A stretch of DNA of 64,000 nucleotides from Methanomicrobium antiquum (GCF_029633915.1 NZ_CP091092.1:930001-994000); one strand, 5' to 3'; positions 17,395-26,682 are shown, numbered from the stretch's first letter. The notes: generated by a model not told the origin, from the letters alone. Made by a program: numbers and translations.

Positions 17395-18690
17395 TTGAAT
17401 TATGAAGTTTCCCTGTCTTTGAATATAGTTTCAGCAGGCAGAAAAATCTCTGACAGAATTGATGAAATAAAATCTGCGGCTCCCTATTTTGATTATAATT
17501 TTAAAAATGAAATTTTATTGTTTAGCATAAAATTAAGTGATAAAAACGAGTTAAAAACTTTTTTGAATATTGTCGGAAAAAAATTGTTCCAAAAAAAATA
17601 TCTGACTTTAAAAATTGACGGCTGGAGAAGGCAGAAAAAAGGAGAAAAATATGTTTTAAGTTTTCCTGTAAGTCTCCTTGACAGAGATTCAGATTTAATT
17701 TTTGAATTAATTTCGGAGATAAAAAATTCAGTCATATCCGATCTTCCTATGCTCAACAATGAAAATAATTATTTTGACATAACATTTGCTGAAACAAAAA
17801 ATTCAGAGGATTTCAATTATTTCTGGTCGGCAATAGGAGAAAAAAATACTTTTTTTTCAGAACTGCTTTTAAAAACCATTTACAAAAACTGCCAAAAACC
17901 AAATCATGTTCCAAGAAAATTTTGTTTTTCCTTTGACATAATGGAAGTTAAAATCTTAGTAAACAATAAAAACTACGGGTCTTACAATCTGCCCCTGGGC
18001 AGGTTTGTTTATGCATCTGAAAAAAAAATGGTGAAGCAGACTCTTCAGAAATACAGACTGTTAAAAGGGTATGAATTAGCAGAATCTGATGAGAATAAAT
18101 CAGGAAAAATTGTTGAAAATAAGAAAGTCTCTTTTTTTGCAATATCAGACCTGCATCTTGGTCATTTTGATATTATTGATGCAACTGCACGCCCTTTTAT
18201 TACGACAAATACTGATGAAATGGATAAAATCCTGATCTCAAACTGGAATAAAATGGTATCTGAGGGGGGTGTGGTTATTTATGCAGGCGACCTCACATAC
18301 AATCTGGATTCATCAAAAGCAGATAATTACATAAAACAATTAAACGGGAAAATAATTTTTGTCAACGGAAATCATGATACAGTTTCGTATGAAAGCCGGT
18401 TTCAGTATGAATTAAAATATAAAGATCACTTGTTTTTATTCATTCATAATCCCAAATTTTCTCCCGATAACTATCCTGGCTGGATTGTCCATGGACATAC
18501 GCATAACAGCAGAATGTGTGACTGCCCCTTTATAAATTTCAAAAAAAGAACAATCAATATAAGCTGTGAATTGACATCATACCGTCCAATAAATCTTGAT
18601 GAACTGGTTGAAATTATAAATAATGGTTCTATGGGGGGAATTGATAAGATATATAGTATTGATACTGGCTCATTTTTTTATGTGGAATAA
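17395..18690 (+). CDS. Calcineurin-like metallophosphoesterase with novel N-terminal domain
   Basis: 431-aa two-part protein. The C-terminal part (about residues 248-400) is a metallophosphoesterase with the full motif set: FFAISDLHLGH, VIYAGDLTY, FVNGNHD and WIVHGHTHNSR, so both metal sites look intact. It resembles the small family of predicted phosphoesterases with a two-metal site. The N-terminal 240 residues have no motif I recognise. Start is a TTG at 17395 with AAGGAG about 10 nt upstream, immediately after the RHH gene. Substrate unknown; the RHH partner suggests a stress-controlled or toxin-antitoxin-like module (inference). Confidence 0.85.
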   Translation: MNYEVSLSLNIVSAGRKISDRIDEIKSAAPYFDYNFKNEILLFSIKLSDKNELKTFLNIVGKKLFQKKYLTLKIDGWRRQKKGEKYVLSFPVSLLDRDSDLIFELISEIKNSVISDLPMLNNENNYFDITFAETKNSEDFNYFWSAIGEKNTFFSELLLKTIYKNCQKPNHVPRKFCFSFDIMEVKILVNNKNYGSYNLPLGRFVYASEKKMVKQTLQKYRLLKGYELAESDENKSGKIVENKKVSFFAISDLHLGHFDIIDATARPFITTNTDEMDKILISNWNKMVSEGGVVIYAGDLTYNLDSSKADNYIKQLNGKIIFVNGNHDTVSYESRFQYELKYKDHLFLFIHNPKFSPDNYPGWIVHGHTHNSRMCDCPFINFKKRTINISCELTSYRPINLDELVEIINNGSMGGIDKIYSIDTGSFFYVE

Positions 18691-18777
18691 TATTTTCTAT
18701 GAAGATGGGGAGTTAGAACTCCCTGATAACTGTTTTTAGTATAGAATTTGTAGAGTTTAATCACCCTTTTTTTCAGG

Positions 18778-19791
18778 TTACATCTTATTTTTGGCTGAAA
18801 CAGATGCGTTGATTACATTCTCACAGATGTCTGCGGAATAATCAGCAACCCTTTTGATACTGTCTGAAATATTTACAATATTTACTGCCACAGATGCTTC
18901 AAATTTCATTGATTCAGTATTGATTTTTTTGCACTGACTTTCAATACATTTTGTTTCTGAAATAATATCATTTGCAGAATATATATCCCTCTTAAAGAAG
19001 GCATCCATGCCTGACTGAAATAATCTGACGGCCTCATGGTTTACCTCTTCAATCTGTATCATTAAATTTTCTGGTAACTTTTTGCCTGAAAGTTTTTTTA
19101 CATTACTGGCAATTCTAGTTGCATGATCTCCTACTCTTTCAATTATTCTGCTGGCAAGAAATAAAACAACAGCATCTTCAGTTGAAATCTTCATCTTTTT
19201 TGAAAGATTCAGATCGTTTAAGATAAGATTTGATTGCCGTCCAATAAGCCAGTGGAGCCTGTCGACATCATTGTCACGAAATATTATATTTTCAGCCAAA
19301 GACAGGTCATTTTCTTTTAATGCAGAAACAGCATCCTGATGCATCTTTACAACAATGACAGACATCCTTAGTATTGTTTTATTAAGAGGCATTTCAGACG
19401 GATTTAAAAGATCTTTTATCAGAACCATGTTGTCTGTTTCATCAACAACTTCCTGTCCAATCGCCATTGTAGTAAATTCTCTTATAATATGCATTGTAAA
19501 CGGGGGAAGACGTCCCTGGGCCCATATTTTCAAAGAAGTATAACCTGAGATATATGCTCCAATAAGACACCTTAGGAAAAAAGTCCTGTCAGTCGTGGAA
19601 TTTATCTCAAACTCCCAGGTTTTTTGTATGCTTTCTCCACTTGTGTTTGGTGTTATAAGAATATTTCCGTCATTTTGAATAACAAGACCTATAGGATCAT
19701 TTTTTTTTATATTTCTCTCTTTTATCCAGTCTTTTGGTAGAGAAATTATATATGATGAACCTCCGCTCATCTGAACCTTTCTTATATCCAT
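18778..19791 (-). CDS. phoU: AbrB-PhoU fusion, phosphate uptake regulator
   Basis: 337-aa archaeal PhoU-type regulator. An AbrB/SpoVT-like DNA-binding domain opens the protein (RKVQMSGGSSYIISLPKDW, residues 4-22), followed by two PhoU helical repeats: about 110-210 with RIIERVGDHATRIASNV, and 225-330 with SIKRVADYSADICENV, both carrying the metal-binding E/D-x-x-x-D pattern. Encoded divergently from pstS across 137 bp. The fused DNA-binding domain suggests that it acts directly on the pst promoter (inference); a second PhoU without this domain is at the end of the pst operon. Confidence 0.9.
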   Translation of the reverse strand: MDIRKVQMSGGSSYIISLPKDWIKERNIKKNDPIGLVIQNDGNILITPNTSGESIQKTWEFEINSTTDRTFFLRCLIGAYISGYTSLKIWAQGRLPPFTMHIIREFTTMAIGQEVVDETDNMVLIKDLLNPSEMPLNKTILRMSVIVVKMHQDAVSALKENDLSLAENIIFRDNDVDRLHWLIGRQSNLILNDLNLSKKMKISTEDAVVLFLASRIIERVGDHATRIASNVKKLSGKKLPENLMIQIEEVNHEAVRLFQSGMDAFFKRDIYSANDIISETKCIESQCKKINTESMKFEASVAVNIVNISDSIKRVADYSADICENVINASVSAKNKM

Positions 19792-19806
19792 ATATACTGG
19801 TATCTA

Positions 19807-19903
19807 TATTCAAACCTATAAAAAATATTCTAACCTTATTTGAATATGTGTTTATATGACATATATGTTCTATTTCGAAAACGCCTATATATTCTCATTT
19901 GAA
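19807..19903. promoter_or_regulatory. Divergent phoU-pstS control region with TTTGAA inverted repeats
   Basis: TATTCAAA (19807-19814) and TTTGAATA (19839-19846) form an inverted pair with starts 32 bp apart, and a further TTTGAA is at 19898-19903 near pstS. TATA-like ATATATG and CTATATATTC stretches lie between 19852 and 19895. These could be sites for the AbrB domain of the divergent PhoU regulator; this is inference from repeat pattern and position only. Confidence 0.4.
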
Positions 19904-19928
19904 CTTTTATAATGGTGAATGAAAACCT

Positions 19929-20807
19929 ATGAATGGCTTGAAATTAACTGGTCTAAAAACTGCAGTAATTGCTGCATTTGTAGTATGTATGGTCATGGTC
20001 TGTGGATGTCTGGGAAGTGATTCTTCTTCCGGAAACAATCCATTATCTGAGAAGGAATCTATTGAAACCCTGTCAGTTACAGGTTCGACAACTGTTCTTC
20101 CTGTTGGCCAGGCTGTTGCTGAAGAATTTATGCGAATAAATCAGAATGCTGATATTCAGTTGTCCGGCGGTGGTTCAAGTGTTGGTGTGCAGGCTGTTGG
20201 TGAAGGAACAGCAGATATTGGAATGGCATCACGTGAACTAAAAGACTCTGAAAAGGAGAAGTATCAAAATCTTGTTCAGCATGTTGTTGCAAAAGACGGC
20301 ATTGCACTAATTGTCAGCAATGAAAATTCAATATCTGAAATCACACTTGATTCTGTAAAAAAGATCTATAAAGGTGAGATTACAAACTGGAAAGAACTTG
20401 GAGGCAGTGATATGGCAGTTGTTGTTGTCGGGCGTGATAGTTCATCCGGAACAAGAGAATTCTTCGCTGAAAAAATAATGGGAGATGATGATTTTGTATC
20501 AACACAGCTTGAGAAAAATTCAAACGGCGCTGTTCTTCAGACTATAAAGCAGACTCCTGGTGGCATTGGATATATCAGTATGGGATATCTTGATGAAAAT
20601 GTCAAAGCTCTTAAAATAAATGAGAATGGTGCTGTAATAGAGCCAACTACTGAAAATGTACTGAATGGAAGATACCCCGTTGCAAGAGGACTTAATATGT
20701 TCACAAATGGTGAACCACAGGGCCTTGCTAAAGAATATCTTAACTTTCTGCTTGGAGAATCCGGTCAGGCAATTGTTGTAAAAGAAGGATATGTCTCAGT
20801 AATTTGA
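19929..20807 (+). CDS. pstS: Phosphate ABC transporter substrate-binding lipoprotein PstS
   Basis: 292-aa extracytoplasmic phosphate-binding protein. The N-terminal hydrophobic signal ends in a VCGC lipobox with the lipid-carrying Cys at residue 27. Phosphate-contact segments are visible: SVTGSTTVLPVGQAVAE, LSGGGSSVGVQAVGEG, and GRDSSSGTREFF, with Ser, Asp and Arg ligands. First gene of pstS-pstCA-pstB-phoU; 240 bp with hairpin-forming sequence separate it from the permease, which may allow PstS to be made in excess. Confidence 0.94.
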   Translation: MNGLKLTGLKTAVIAAFVVCMVMVCGCLGSDSSSGNNPLSEKESIETLSVTGSTTVLPVGQAVAEEFMRINQNADIQLSGGGSSVGVQAVGEGTADIGMASRELKDSEKEKYQNLVQHVVAKDGIALIVSNENSISEITLDSVKKIYKGEITNWKELGGSDMAVVVVGRDSSSGTREFFAEKIMGDDDFVSTQLEKNSNGAVLQTIKQTPGGIGYISMGYLDENVKALKINENGAVIEPTTENVLNGRYPVARGLNMFTNGEPQGLAKEYLNFLLGESGQAIVVKEGYVSVI

Positions 20808-20820
20808 TGAAATTTAAAAA

Positions 20821-20882
20821 AACTGTTCATGAAACTAATTTTTCATGCGATAGTTATCATGGAAATCAGATTTGATTTTCAT
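20821..20882 (+). repeat. Degenerate repeat fragment, paired hairpins after pstS
   Basis: CATGAAA...TTTTTCATG forms one stem (20828-20847), and ATGGAAATC pairs with GATTTTCAT in a second (20859-20882). The pattern resembles the hairpin modules of the dispersed repeat but is diverged. Its location between pstS and the permease gene would suit partial termination or 3'-end protection of the pstS message (inference). Confidence 0.45.
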
Positions 20883-21046
20883 TTATTAAATTTCTCTAAT
20901 TTTGATATAGTTGCTAAATAAGTAATATTCAGCTTTCTTTCAAGATTTGGTGAAGTTTTTTTTAGATTTAATCTTTGATCAAATCTTTAAAAAACCAATC
21001 TGCCAAATTCAGGCAAAGGAGGCTTATTAATAAAGGTAACTGGGAA

Positions 21047-23041
21047 ATGAACAGCAAATTGGCCCAAAAAATGAACAATGAAATGTTTGAATTATACGGA
21101 TGTACAATGCAGAATCTTTATTCAAAAAAATATCTTGAAGAAATAATCATAAAAGCAATTCTTTTCTTAGCGGCAATTTTTGCTGTTGTGACTGTTTTTT
21201 TCATTCTTGTTTTTCTCATTAAAGAGTCGGTTTTTGCATTTTCAACAATAAATCCTTTTGATTTTCTCTTTGGAAGTGTTTGGAATCCTACGGGGATAAA
21301 TCCGGAGTATGGAACACTTCCTCTCTGGACAGGGACTATTCTTGTTACAATCGGCGCAATGGCTATTGCAACACCGCTTGGAATAGGATGTGCGATATAT
21401 CTCTCTGAAATTGCATCTGACAGATTGAAAAAAATTCTTCGCCCTGCAATTGAGCTTTTATCAGGAATTCCCTCAGTAGTTTACGGATTCTTCGGGCTTG
21501 TTGTACTTACAAACTGGCTTAGAATTACTTTTGATGTACCTTCAGGTGAATGTTGGCTTGCAGGTTCTGTTCTTCTGAGTATTATGGCGCTTCCAACAAT
21601 AATCAGCGTCTCAGGAGATGCAATAAGTGCAGTGCCTGTATCTTATAAAAACGGGTCATTTGGTCTTGGTGCAACACACTGGCAGACAATAAGCAGAGTA
21701 ATTCTTCCTGCATCTTTTTCAGGTATAACTGCGGCTGTAATTCTTGGAATGGGAAGAGCAATTGGTGAGACAATGGCTGTTTTGATGGTAGTTGGAAATG
21801 CAGGAATTATTCCTTCTCCTATCACAAATGTTCTGTCTCCGGTAAGAACACTTACATGTACCCTTGGTATTGAGATGGGTGAAGTTGCAGTAAACAGTGA
21901 ACATTACTATGCTTTATTTGGTGTTGCAGTCCTTCTTTTACTTATAACTCTGACTGTAAACTTTTTTGCGGGATATTTAATTAAAAATCTTAGCATATCC
22001 AATAAAAAAGACATTAGAGGATTTAAAGGTCTTAGAGAACTTTTTTCAAAAAAGAAATTTTCAGCAAAAAAGATAACCAAAGTTCTAAAACTAATACTCT
22101 ATGTAATACCTGTAATAATATTATTTTATTTATTTGGGTTTTTGACTGCCTTTGTTTTGTGTTTTACAGCTTTTGTATTTTATTATCTGTCAAAAAAATT
22201 AACTCCGGCAAATTCACAAAAGATAGTGTTTTTTTTAATTCGTTTATCTGCTGTTATTGTTCTAATGGCTCTTGCAGTAATTCTTTTTGATATATTCTCA
22301 AAAGGTATTCCGGCAATCTCCTGGGAATTTTTAACACAGTCTCCTTCAGGACTTGGACGTTATGGAGGGATATATCCGGCAATTGTTGGAACCGTGTATC
22401 TTGTTTTTGGATCAGTTCTTTTTGCTCTTCCAACAGGTGTGGGAGCGGCTGTTTATCTTGTCGAATATACAAAAGAGGGTAAAATTACGTCAATAATCAG
22501 ATCAGGTGTTGACCTTTTAAATGGTACTCCCTCAATTGTTTTTGGTCTTTTTGGATTTTCATTTCTGGTTTTATACCTAAATTTTGGAGTATCCCTTATT
22601 GCCGGGCAGATAACACTTGGTATAATGATTCTTCCAACAATTATCAGAACAGCAGAAGAATCTTTAAAAAGTGTACCGCAGTCAATCAGACATGGAAGCC
22701 TTGCACTCGGAGCATCAAAATGGCAGACAATTATAAAGGTGGTAATACCTCCTGCACTTCCGGGAATTATTACCGGAACAATTCTTTCTGTTGGAAGAGC
22801 CGCAGGCGAGACTGCCCCTATAATGTTTACGGCAGTTGTTTTCTCTTCAAAATTTTTGCCTTCATCTGTATTTGAACCTGTAATGGCACTTCCATATCAT
22901 CTTTTTATTCTGTCAACGAACGTGCCGAATGCTCAGACAAACCAGTATGGGACAGCACTGGTTCTTGTATGTTTTGTCTCTTTTGTCTATCTTGCGGCAA
23001 TAATTGTCAGAAATCATTATCAGAAATCTGTAAAATGGTAG
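21047..23041 (+). CDS. pstC-pstA: Phosphate ABC transporter permease, PstC-PstA fusion
   Basis: 664-aa single protein joining both permease subunits. The N-terminal half is PstC-like, with [17 protein letters not shown] and [18 protein letters not shown] coupling (EAA) loop; the C-terminal half is PstA-like, with [17 protein letters not shown] and [18 protein letters not shown]. Between them (about residues 310-410) are extra hydrophobic segments and a basic linker. I use ATG 21047; an in-frame TTG at 20975 would add 24 residues. No frameshift or internal stop, so the fusion looks real. The pstB gene follows at 38 nt. Confidence 0.9.
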   Translation: MNSKLAQKMNNEMFELYGCTMQNLYSKKYLEEIIIKAILFLAAIFAVVTVFFILVFLIKESVFAFSTINPFDFLFGSVWNPTGINPEYGTLPLWTGTILVTIGAMAIATPLGIGCAIYLSEIASDRLKKILRPAIELLSGIPSVVYGFFGLVVLTNWLRITFDVPSGECWLAGSVLLSIMALPTIISVSGDAISAVPVSYKNGSFGLGATHWQTISRVILPASFSGITAAVILGMGRAIGETMAVLMVVGNAGIIPSPITNVLSPVRTLTCTLGIEMGEVAVNSEHYYALFGVAVLLLLITLTVNFFAGYLIKNLSISNKKDIRGFKGLRELFSKKKFSAKKITKVLKLILYVIPVIILFYLFGFLTAFVLCFTAFVFYYLSKKLTPANSQKIVFFLIRLSAVIVLMALAVILFDIFSKGIPAISWEFLTQSPSGLGRYGGIYPAIVGTVYLVFGSVLFALPTGVGAAVYLVEYTKEGKITSIIRSGVDLLNGTPSIVFGLFGFSFLVLYLNFGVSLIAGQITLGIMILPTIIRTAEESLKSVPQSIRHGSLALGASKWQTIIKVVIPPALPGIITGTILSVGRAAGETAPIMFTAVVFSSKFLPSSVFEPVMALPYHLFILSTNVPNAQTNQYGTALVLVCFVSFVYLAAIIVRNHYQKSVKW

Positions 23042-23078
23042 ATTTCAGGTTTATTTGTATAAAAAAAGGAGGAATGTA

Positions 23079-23843
23079 ATGAAAAACGAAGATATAATTC
23101 TTGAAACCAAAAATTTATTTTTGAACTATGGAGATAAGCAGGCTTTAAAAGAAGTGAGTCTGAAGGTTTACAAAAACAATGTTACAGCCTTAATTGGCCC
23201 TTCCGGTTGTGGAAAGTCTACTCTTCTGAGATGTTTTAACAGGCTCAATGATCTTTTAGATAACTGCCAGATTAAAGGTGAGGTACTCTACCATGACAAA
23301 AACCTGTATTCACAGGGCATAGATGTTGTACAGATGCGAAAGAAAATAGGCATGGTTTTCCAGCACCCAAATCCTTTTCCGAAATCGATTTATGAAAATG
23401 TTGCATATGGTCCGCGTGTACATGGAGTCAAAGATAAAAAGACACTTGATGAAATAGTAAAAAGATCTTTGAAAAAAGCGGCATTATGGGATGAAGTTCA
23501 TGAAAGACTTTTTGATAATGCAATGAGTCTTTCCGGCGGTCAACAACAGAGGCTTTGTATTGCAAGAACACTTGCTGTAGAGCCCGAAATAATTCTAATG
23601 GATGAACCCTGTTCCGCATTGGATCCTATTGCAACATCAAAGATTGAATCTCTGATTGATACATTAAAACAGGATTTCACAGTGATTATTGTGACACACA
23701 GCATGCAACAGGCGGCAAGAGTCAGTGATTTCACCGGATTTATGTATCTTGGGGAGATGATTGAGTTTGGAAAGACAGAAAAAATTTTTTCAGCTCCTGA
23801 AGTGGAGCTTACAAATAATTACATAACCGGCAGGTTTGGTTAA
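23079..23843 (+). CDS. pstB: Phosphate ABC transporter ATPase PstB
   Basis: 254-aa ATPase. Walker [11 protein letters not shown]-loop [20 protein letters not shown] (the PstB-specific region), signature LSGGQQQRL and Walker [14 protein letters not shown] are all present, ending with the typical NNYITGRFG. The start is ATG 23079, 8 codons inside the longest frame, because GGAGG lies 7 nt upstream. It sits between the fused permease and phoU. Confidence 0.96.
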   Translation: MKNEDIILETKNLFLNYGDKQALKEVSLKVYKNNVTALIGPSGCGKSTLLRCFNRLNDLLDNCQIKGEVLYHDKNLYSQGIDVVQMRKKIGMVFQHPNPFPKSIYENVAYGPRVHGVKDKKTLDEIVKRSLKKAALWDEVHERLFDNAMSLSGGQQQRLCIARTLAVEPEIILMDEPCSALDPIATSKIESLIDTLKQDFTVIIVTHSMQQAARVSDFTGFMYLGEMIEFGKTEKIFSAPEVELTNNYITGRFG

Positions 23844-23856
23844 AGGAGATATTGAT

Positions 23857-24507
23857 ATGACAGATAAATTTCACCTGGAAATTCAAAATCTGAAAAAAAT
23901 TACAGCAGAAATGGGTCACTTTTCAATGAAGATGTTTACCGATTCTTTAATGGCATTGAAAAATCTTGATGAGGAAAAGGCAAAAGATGTCTATTTGCGA
24001 AAAGAAAAACTCTTAGAGTACAATAAATTAATTGAAGAAGAAACAATTCGTATTTTATCATTATTTCAGCCGGTGGCAGGTGATTTGCGAACAATTACCT
24101 GCATTAGTCAGATGAACACGTCATTTTATCGTCTGGGAAGAAATGCAAAAGAAATTTCAAATTTTATTGAATTTATGCCACAATTTTCACATCTTGGAAT
24201 TATGAATTCAATATGCCATATGGCCGGTTGTGTATTATCAATGCTCTCAGACTGTCTTTATGCATTTGAAAATGAAGATGCAGAGATTATAAAAACTTTT
24301 TCAGGACGTGAACAGGACATTGATAACCTTCAAAAAACAATCTTTCGTGAAAGTATTACATACATGATGGAGGACAATTCAAAAATAACTGCCTGCACCG
24401 AGTATGTTATGGCATCACGCATTCTTGAAAGGATGGGGGATCATGCCTGTCTAATGGGTGAGAAGATTTATTTTATGATAAAAGGGCAGATGATTGAGAT
24501 AAATTAA
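23857..24507 (+). CDS. phoU: Phosphate uptake regulator PhoU
   Basis: 216-aa helical PhoU with two repeats: the first ends near NTSFYRLGRNAKEISNF and the second near ASRILERMGDHACLMGEK, each with the acidic metal-binding motif. Start at ATG 23857 with AAGGAG upstream. In the family PhoU connects the Pst transporter to regulation. Unlike the divergent regulator at 18778-19791 it has no DNA-binding domain, so the two PhoU proteins probably divide the work, one on transport and one on transcription (inference). Confidence 0.92.
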   Translation: MTDKFHLEIQNLKKITAEMGHFSMKMFTDSLMALKNLDEEKAKDVYLRKEKLLEYNKLIEEETIRILSLFQPVAGDLRTITCISQMNTSFYRLGRNAKEISNFIEFMPQFSHLGIMNSICHMAGCVLSMLSDCLYAFENEDAEIIKTFSGREQDIDNLQKTIFRESITYMMEDNSKITACTEYVMASRILERMGDHACLMGEKIYFMIKGQMIEIN

Positions 24508-24512
24508 ATTTT

Positions 24513-24564
24513 CATGAAATTACTTCGTAACTTACATGAAATATAATTTCATGGACGTTTTTTA
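24513..24564 (+). repeat. Dispersed repeat fragment (3' half), after phoU
   Basis: Contains the TACTTCGTAACTTACATG stem region directly joined to the terminal CATGAAAT-ATA-ATTTCATG hairpin and GGACGTTTTTTA. The 5' modules and the spacer between the two hairpins are missing. It lies 6 bp after the end of the pst-phoU operon in the same orientation, where the hairpin plus T-run could act as a terminator. Confidence 0.8.
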
Positions 24565-24684
24565 GGGCATAAAAAGGAGATTTTTAAATGTCTTATATAC
24601 GTTAAATTTTTTGAAAAAGAACTTTGAAAAAGTATGATCCTTTGATAAACCAAAATAAATTCTCAAATTTAGTTTTTTTAAGAT

Positions 24685-25176
24685 TTATAGGTTTTTTTTG
24701 CAGAAAAAACCGACATATGTTAAAAATTCTTCAACTGCACTAATTCCGCCATCCAAAAAAATTGCACCGGATACAGCTTCTATGCATTCAGCAAGCACAC
24801 GGCCTGAAGTCCAGATGTGCTGTTGTTTTTCGCCTTTGCCCCAAAAAACATAATTCTGAAGTCCAAGAAGTTCAGCAAGATTTCTGAGTCTTGTCATGTT
24901 GACAAGATCCGATTTTTTTATTGAAATTATACCTTTTTCATGCTCTCCTCTCTGCATTATATGCATAATTACAACAACATCAATGACTGCATCACCAAGC
25001 GTTGCATAAGCATCCATATAGTCCTCTTTTGGAAGATTATTCTCCTTTCCATAAGCATGCCTTATAAGGGCTCTTAACAGAAGAGATTCATCTGAAAAAT
25101 TATAACCAATTTTTTTTTGAAAATATTCAAGACTTCTGTTATCAATTGATTCAAGCTCTATTCTGTCCACCACCAA
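24685..25176 (-). CDS. RNase III-domain protein without dsRNA-binding domain (Mini-III-like)
   Basis: 163-aa protein comprising only an RNase III catalytic fold. AYATLGDAVID (residues 56-66) corresponds to the family signature, with Asp62 retained but Ala58 in place of the usual Glu, and LAECIEAVSGAIFLDGG (128-144) supplies Glu133; the SDLVNMTRLRNLAELLGL helix is also typical. Both the absence of a dsRNA-binding domain and the Y-x-x-LGDAV form recall bacterial Mini-III. Start uncertain: TTG 25176 or GTG 25173/25170, none with a clear Shine-Dalgarno. Likely RNA-processing nuclease; substrate unknown. Confidence 0.75.
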   Translation of the reverse strand: MVVDRIELESIDNRSLEYFQKKIGYNFSDESLLLRALIRHAYGKENNLPKEDYMDAYATLGDAVIDVVVIMHIMQRGEHEKGIISIKKSDLVNMTRLRNLAELLGLQNYVFWGKGEKQQHIWTSGRVLAECIEAVSGAIFLDGGISAVEEFLTYVGFFCKKNL

Positions 25177-25303
25177 AAATTAAAAAACATATGAATTTGC
25201 TGTTTTCAAAGAAAATATGAAAAAGCTATAAATTTATGTTGATAGTAATTATTCAGCCTCTATAGCACCTATTCTTTGATGCAAAAATATAATTGGCGAT
25301 TTT

Positions 25304-25693
25304 TTATGCATAACCTGTTATTTCATAGTCAACAGATGAGGATTTTTCTGCACATTCTTTGCCGTGAATAATGACATTATCAACCATTTTTGCAAGCATA
25401 TCAGGATAAACAGCGCCTACAATCTCTGCAACAGGCTTTCCGTTGCAGAAGAATTTGAAGGCCGGAACTGACATTATTCCATATCTCTCAGCTATCCACG
25501 GATCGTTTTGAACATTTATTCTTCCAAAGACTGATTTGCTTTGAAAGTCATGAAATAATTTTTCAAAATAGGGAAGCATTGTTTTGCAATGTGGACAATT
25601 CTCATTATAAAACATCACAATTACAGGTTCTGTACTTCTTTCAACCAGCTTTTCCCAATTATTAATTTCCAGTTCAAGGATTTTATCCGCCAT
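25304..25693 (-). CDS. Thioredoxin-fold protein with CPHC active site
   Basis: 129-aa thioredoxin-like protein. FYNENCPHCKTMLPYFEKL carries a Cys-Pro-His-Cys redox pair, and SVPAFKFFCNGKP contains the cis-Pro loop. A CPHC motif is more oxidising than CGPC and is common in archaeal Trx/glutaredoxin-like proteins. The start ATG 25693 is chosen over the in-frame GTG at 25702. No partner reductase is adjacent. Confidence 0.88.
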   Translation of the reverse strand: MADKILELEINNWEKLVERSTEPVIVMFYNENCPHCKTMLPYFEKLFHDFQSKSVFGRINVQNDPWIAERYGIMSVPAFKFFCNGKPVAEIVGAVYPDMLAKMVDNVIIHGKECAEKSSSVDYEITGYA

Positions 25694-25771
25694 AGAAAAC
25701 ACCCAGTTATGTGTGAAAAATCACCACGTTTGTTAATCCTTTTTTAAATGAGTTAACAAATATATGTTGAA

Positions 25772-26248
25772 TTATTTGTTTTTTAATGCAACAATATCAG
25801 TAACTCCTGTTAACTTCCAGATATTGGATCTCTCCTCAGTTGCAATGGATTCAAGAGGTTCAGACGGCTCATGACCCAGTGCAGAAAGAATATTTGGAGA
25901 TAATTTTTTTTCTTTTATCATATCTATGAATTTTTGTCTGATTTGTTTTTTCGTAATCGTATCTGTCTCCTCAATCAGGTATCCCTGCATTGTCACAAAG
26001 TTATAGAATGACAAATCATCAGAATATCTTTCAATTTCAACAGATACATGAGGATTTAATTTGTACAAATCATTTTTACGACCATATTTAGTTGATAAAA
26101 AGTACAAAAATTTTCCGTCAAATATGTACAAAAAAGGAGCAAGATATGGATACTTATCTCCTTTAAATGCAATTCGACATATAAAGCCGTCCTGTATGAG
26201 TCTGTTATACTCTTCAACTTCCATCTTTGGTATCTTAACAATCTCCAT
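25772..26248 (-). CDS. Pyridoxamine 5'-phosphate oxidase-like FMN-binding protein
   Basis: 158-aa split-barrel flavoprotein. The pattern GFICRIAFKGDKYPYLAPFLY...GKFLYFLSTKYGRKNDLYKLNPHVSVEIE is the FMN-binding beta-barrel core of the PNPOx-like family, in which flavin or F420 binds at a dimer interface; YNFVTMQGYLIEE follows. Short members of this family serve as stress or flavin-binding proteins rather than true PNP oxidases. Cofactor (FMN or F420) and substrate are not resolved. Confidence 0.8.
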   Translation of the reverse strand: MEIVKIPKMEVEEYNRLIQDGFICRIAFKGDKYPYLAPFLYIFDGKFLYFLSTKYGRKNDLYKLNPHVSVEIERYSDDLSFYNFVTMQGYLIEETDTITKKQIRQKFIDMIKEKKLSPNILSALGHEPSEPLESIATEERSNIWKLTGVTDIVALKNK

Positions 26249-26385
26249 TATGTTTCACAACCTTTTGTTTCATAAATTTTCTATTTTGAAATCCTTGCAT
26301 TCAATAGTAATAAATATTTCTTAATAATTTTTGTGTGATACTCAGTTTTGATTTTCATAACAACTGTTTATGAAATAAAATTAAT

Positions 26386-26523
26386 TAAAAGCGTTCATGA
26401 AATTATATTTCATGCAACAGTTTCATGTAAGTTACGAAGTAACTTTCATGTAAAAGCCCAATGATGAGCTTTTTTCATCACACAAAAAGTGATGAAAGTT
26501 TATCAGGGATTTTGACTTTCATA
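26386..26523 (-). repeat. Dispersed multi-hairpin intergenic repeat, copy B (reverse)
   Basis: Full 138-bp copy in reverse orientation, from TAAAAGCGTTCATGAAAT to GGGATTTTGACTTTCATA. The GTTAC-GAA-GTAAC stem and the TTTCATCAC/GTGATGAAA pair are perfect. It lies in the 434-bp gap between two genes on the minus strand; the rest of the gap is AT-rich with nothing recognised. Confidence 0.9.
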
Positions 26524-26682
26524 CCAAATGAATGAATTTTTTGAAAGGATTAAAAAAAGCGAAATAATTTCTGGACAAAACAGAATAGAAGAGAATAAAA
26601 AATAATAAAAGAAGAAAACCAAAAAAAAATAAAATAATATTTTTGTTTAACTGGTATTTTTTATTTGTAATTCCCTGTGTAT

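Noticed and set aside
20975-21046. Longer start (TTG 20975) for the fused Pst permease
   Set aside because: The added residues are basic and unlike the family N terminus; ATG 21047 is just as well placed, though AGGAGG at 21017-21022 leaves some doubt.
21047-23041. Sequencing frameshift joining pstC and pstA
   Set aside because: The frame is continuous through an extra membrane-rich linker with no overlap of the two subunit ends, which a simple stop loss or indel would not create.
24685-25176. Pseudogene call for the RNase III-fold protein because of the missing Glu
   Set aside because: The frame is intact, other catalytic acids remain, and Mini-III proteins normally lack that residue.
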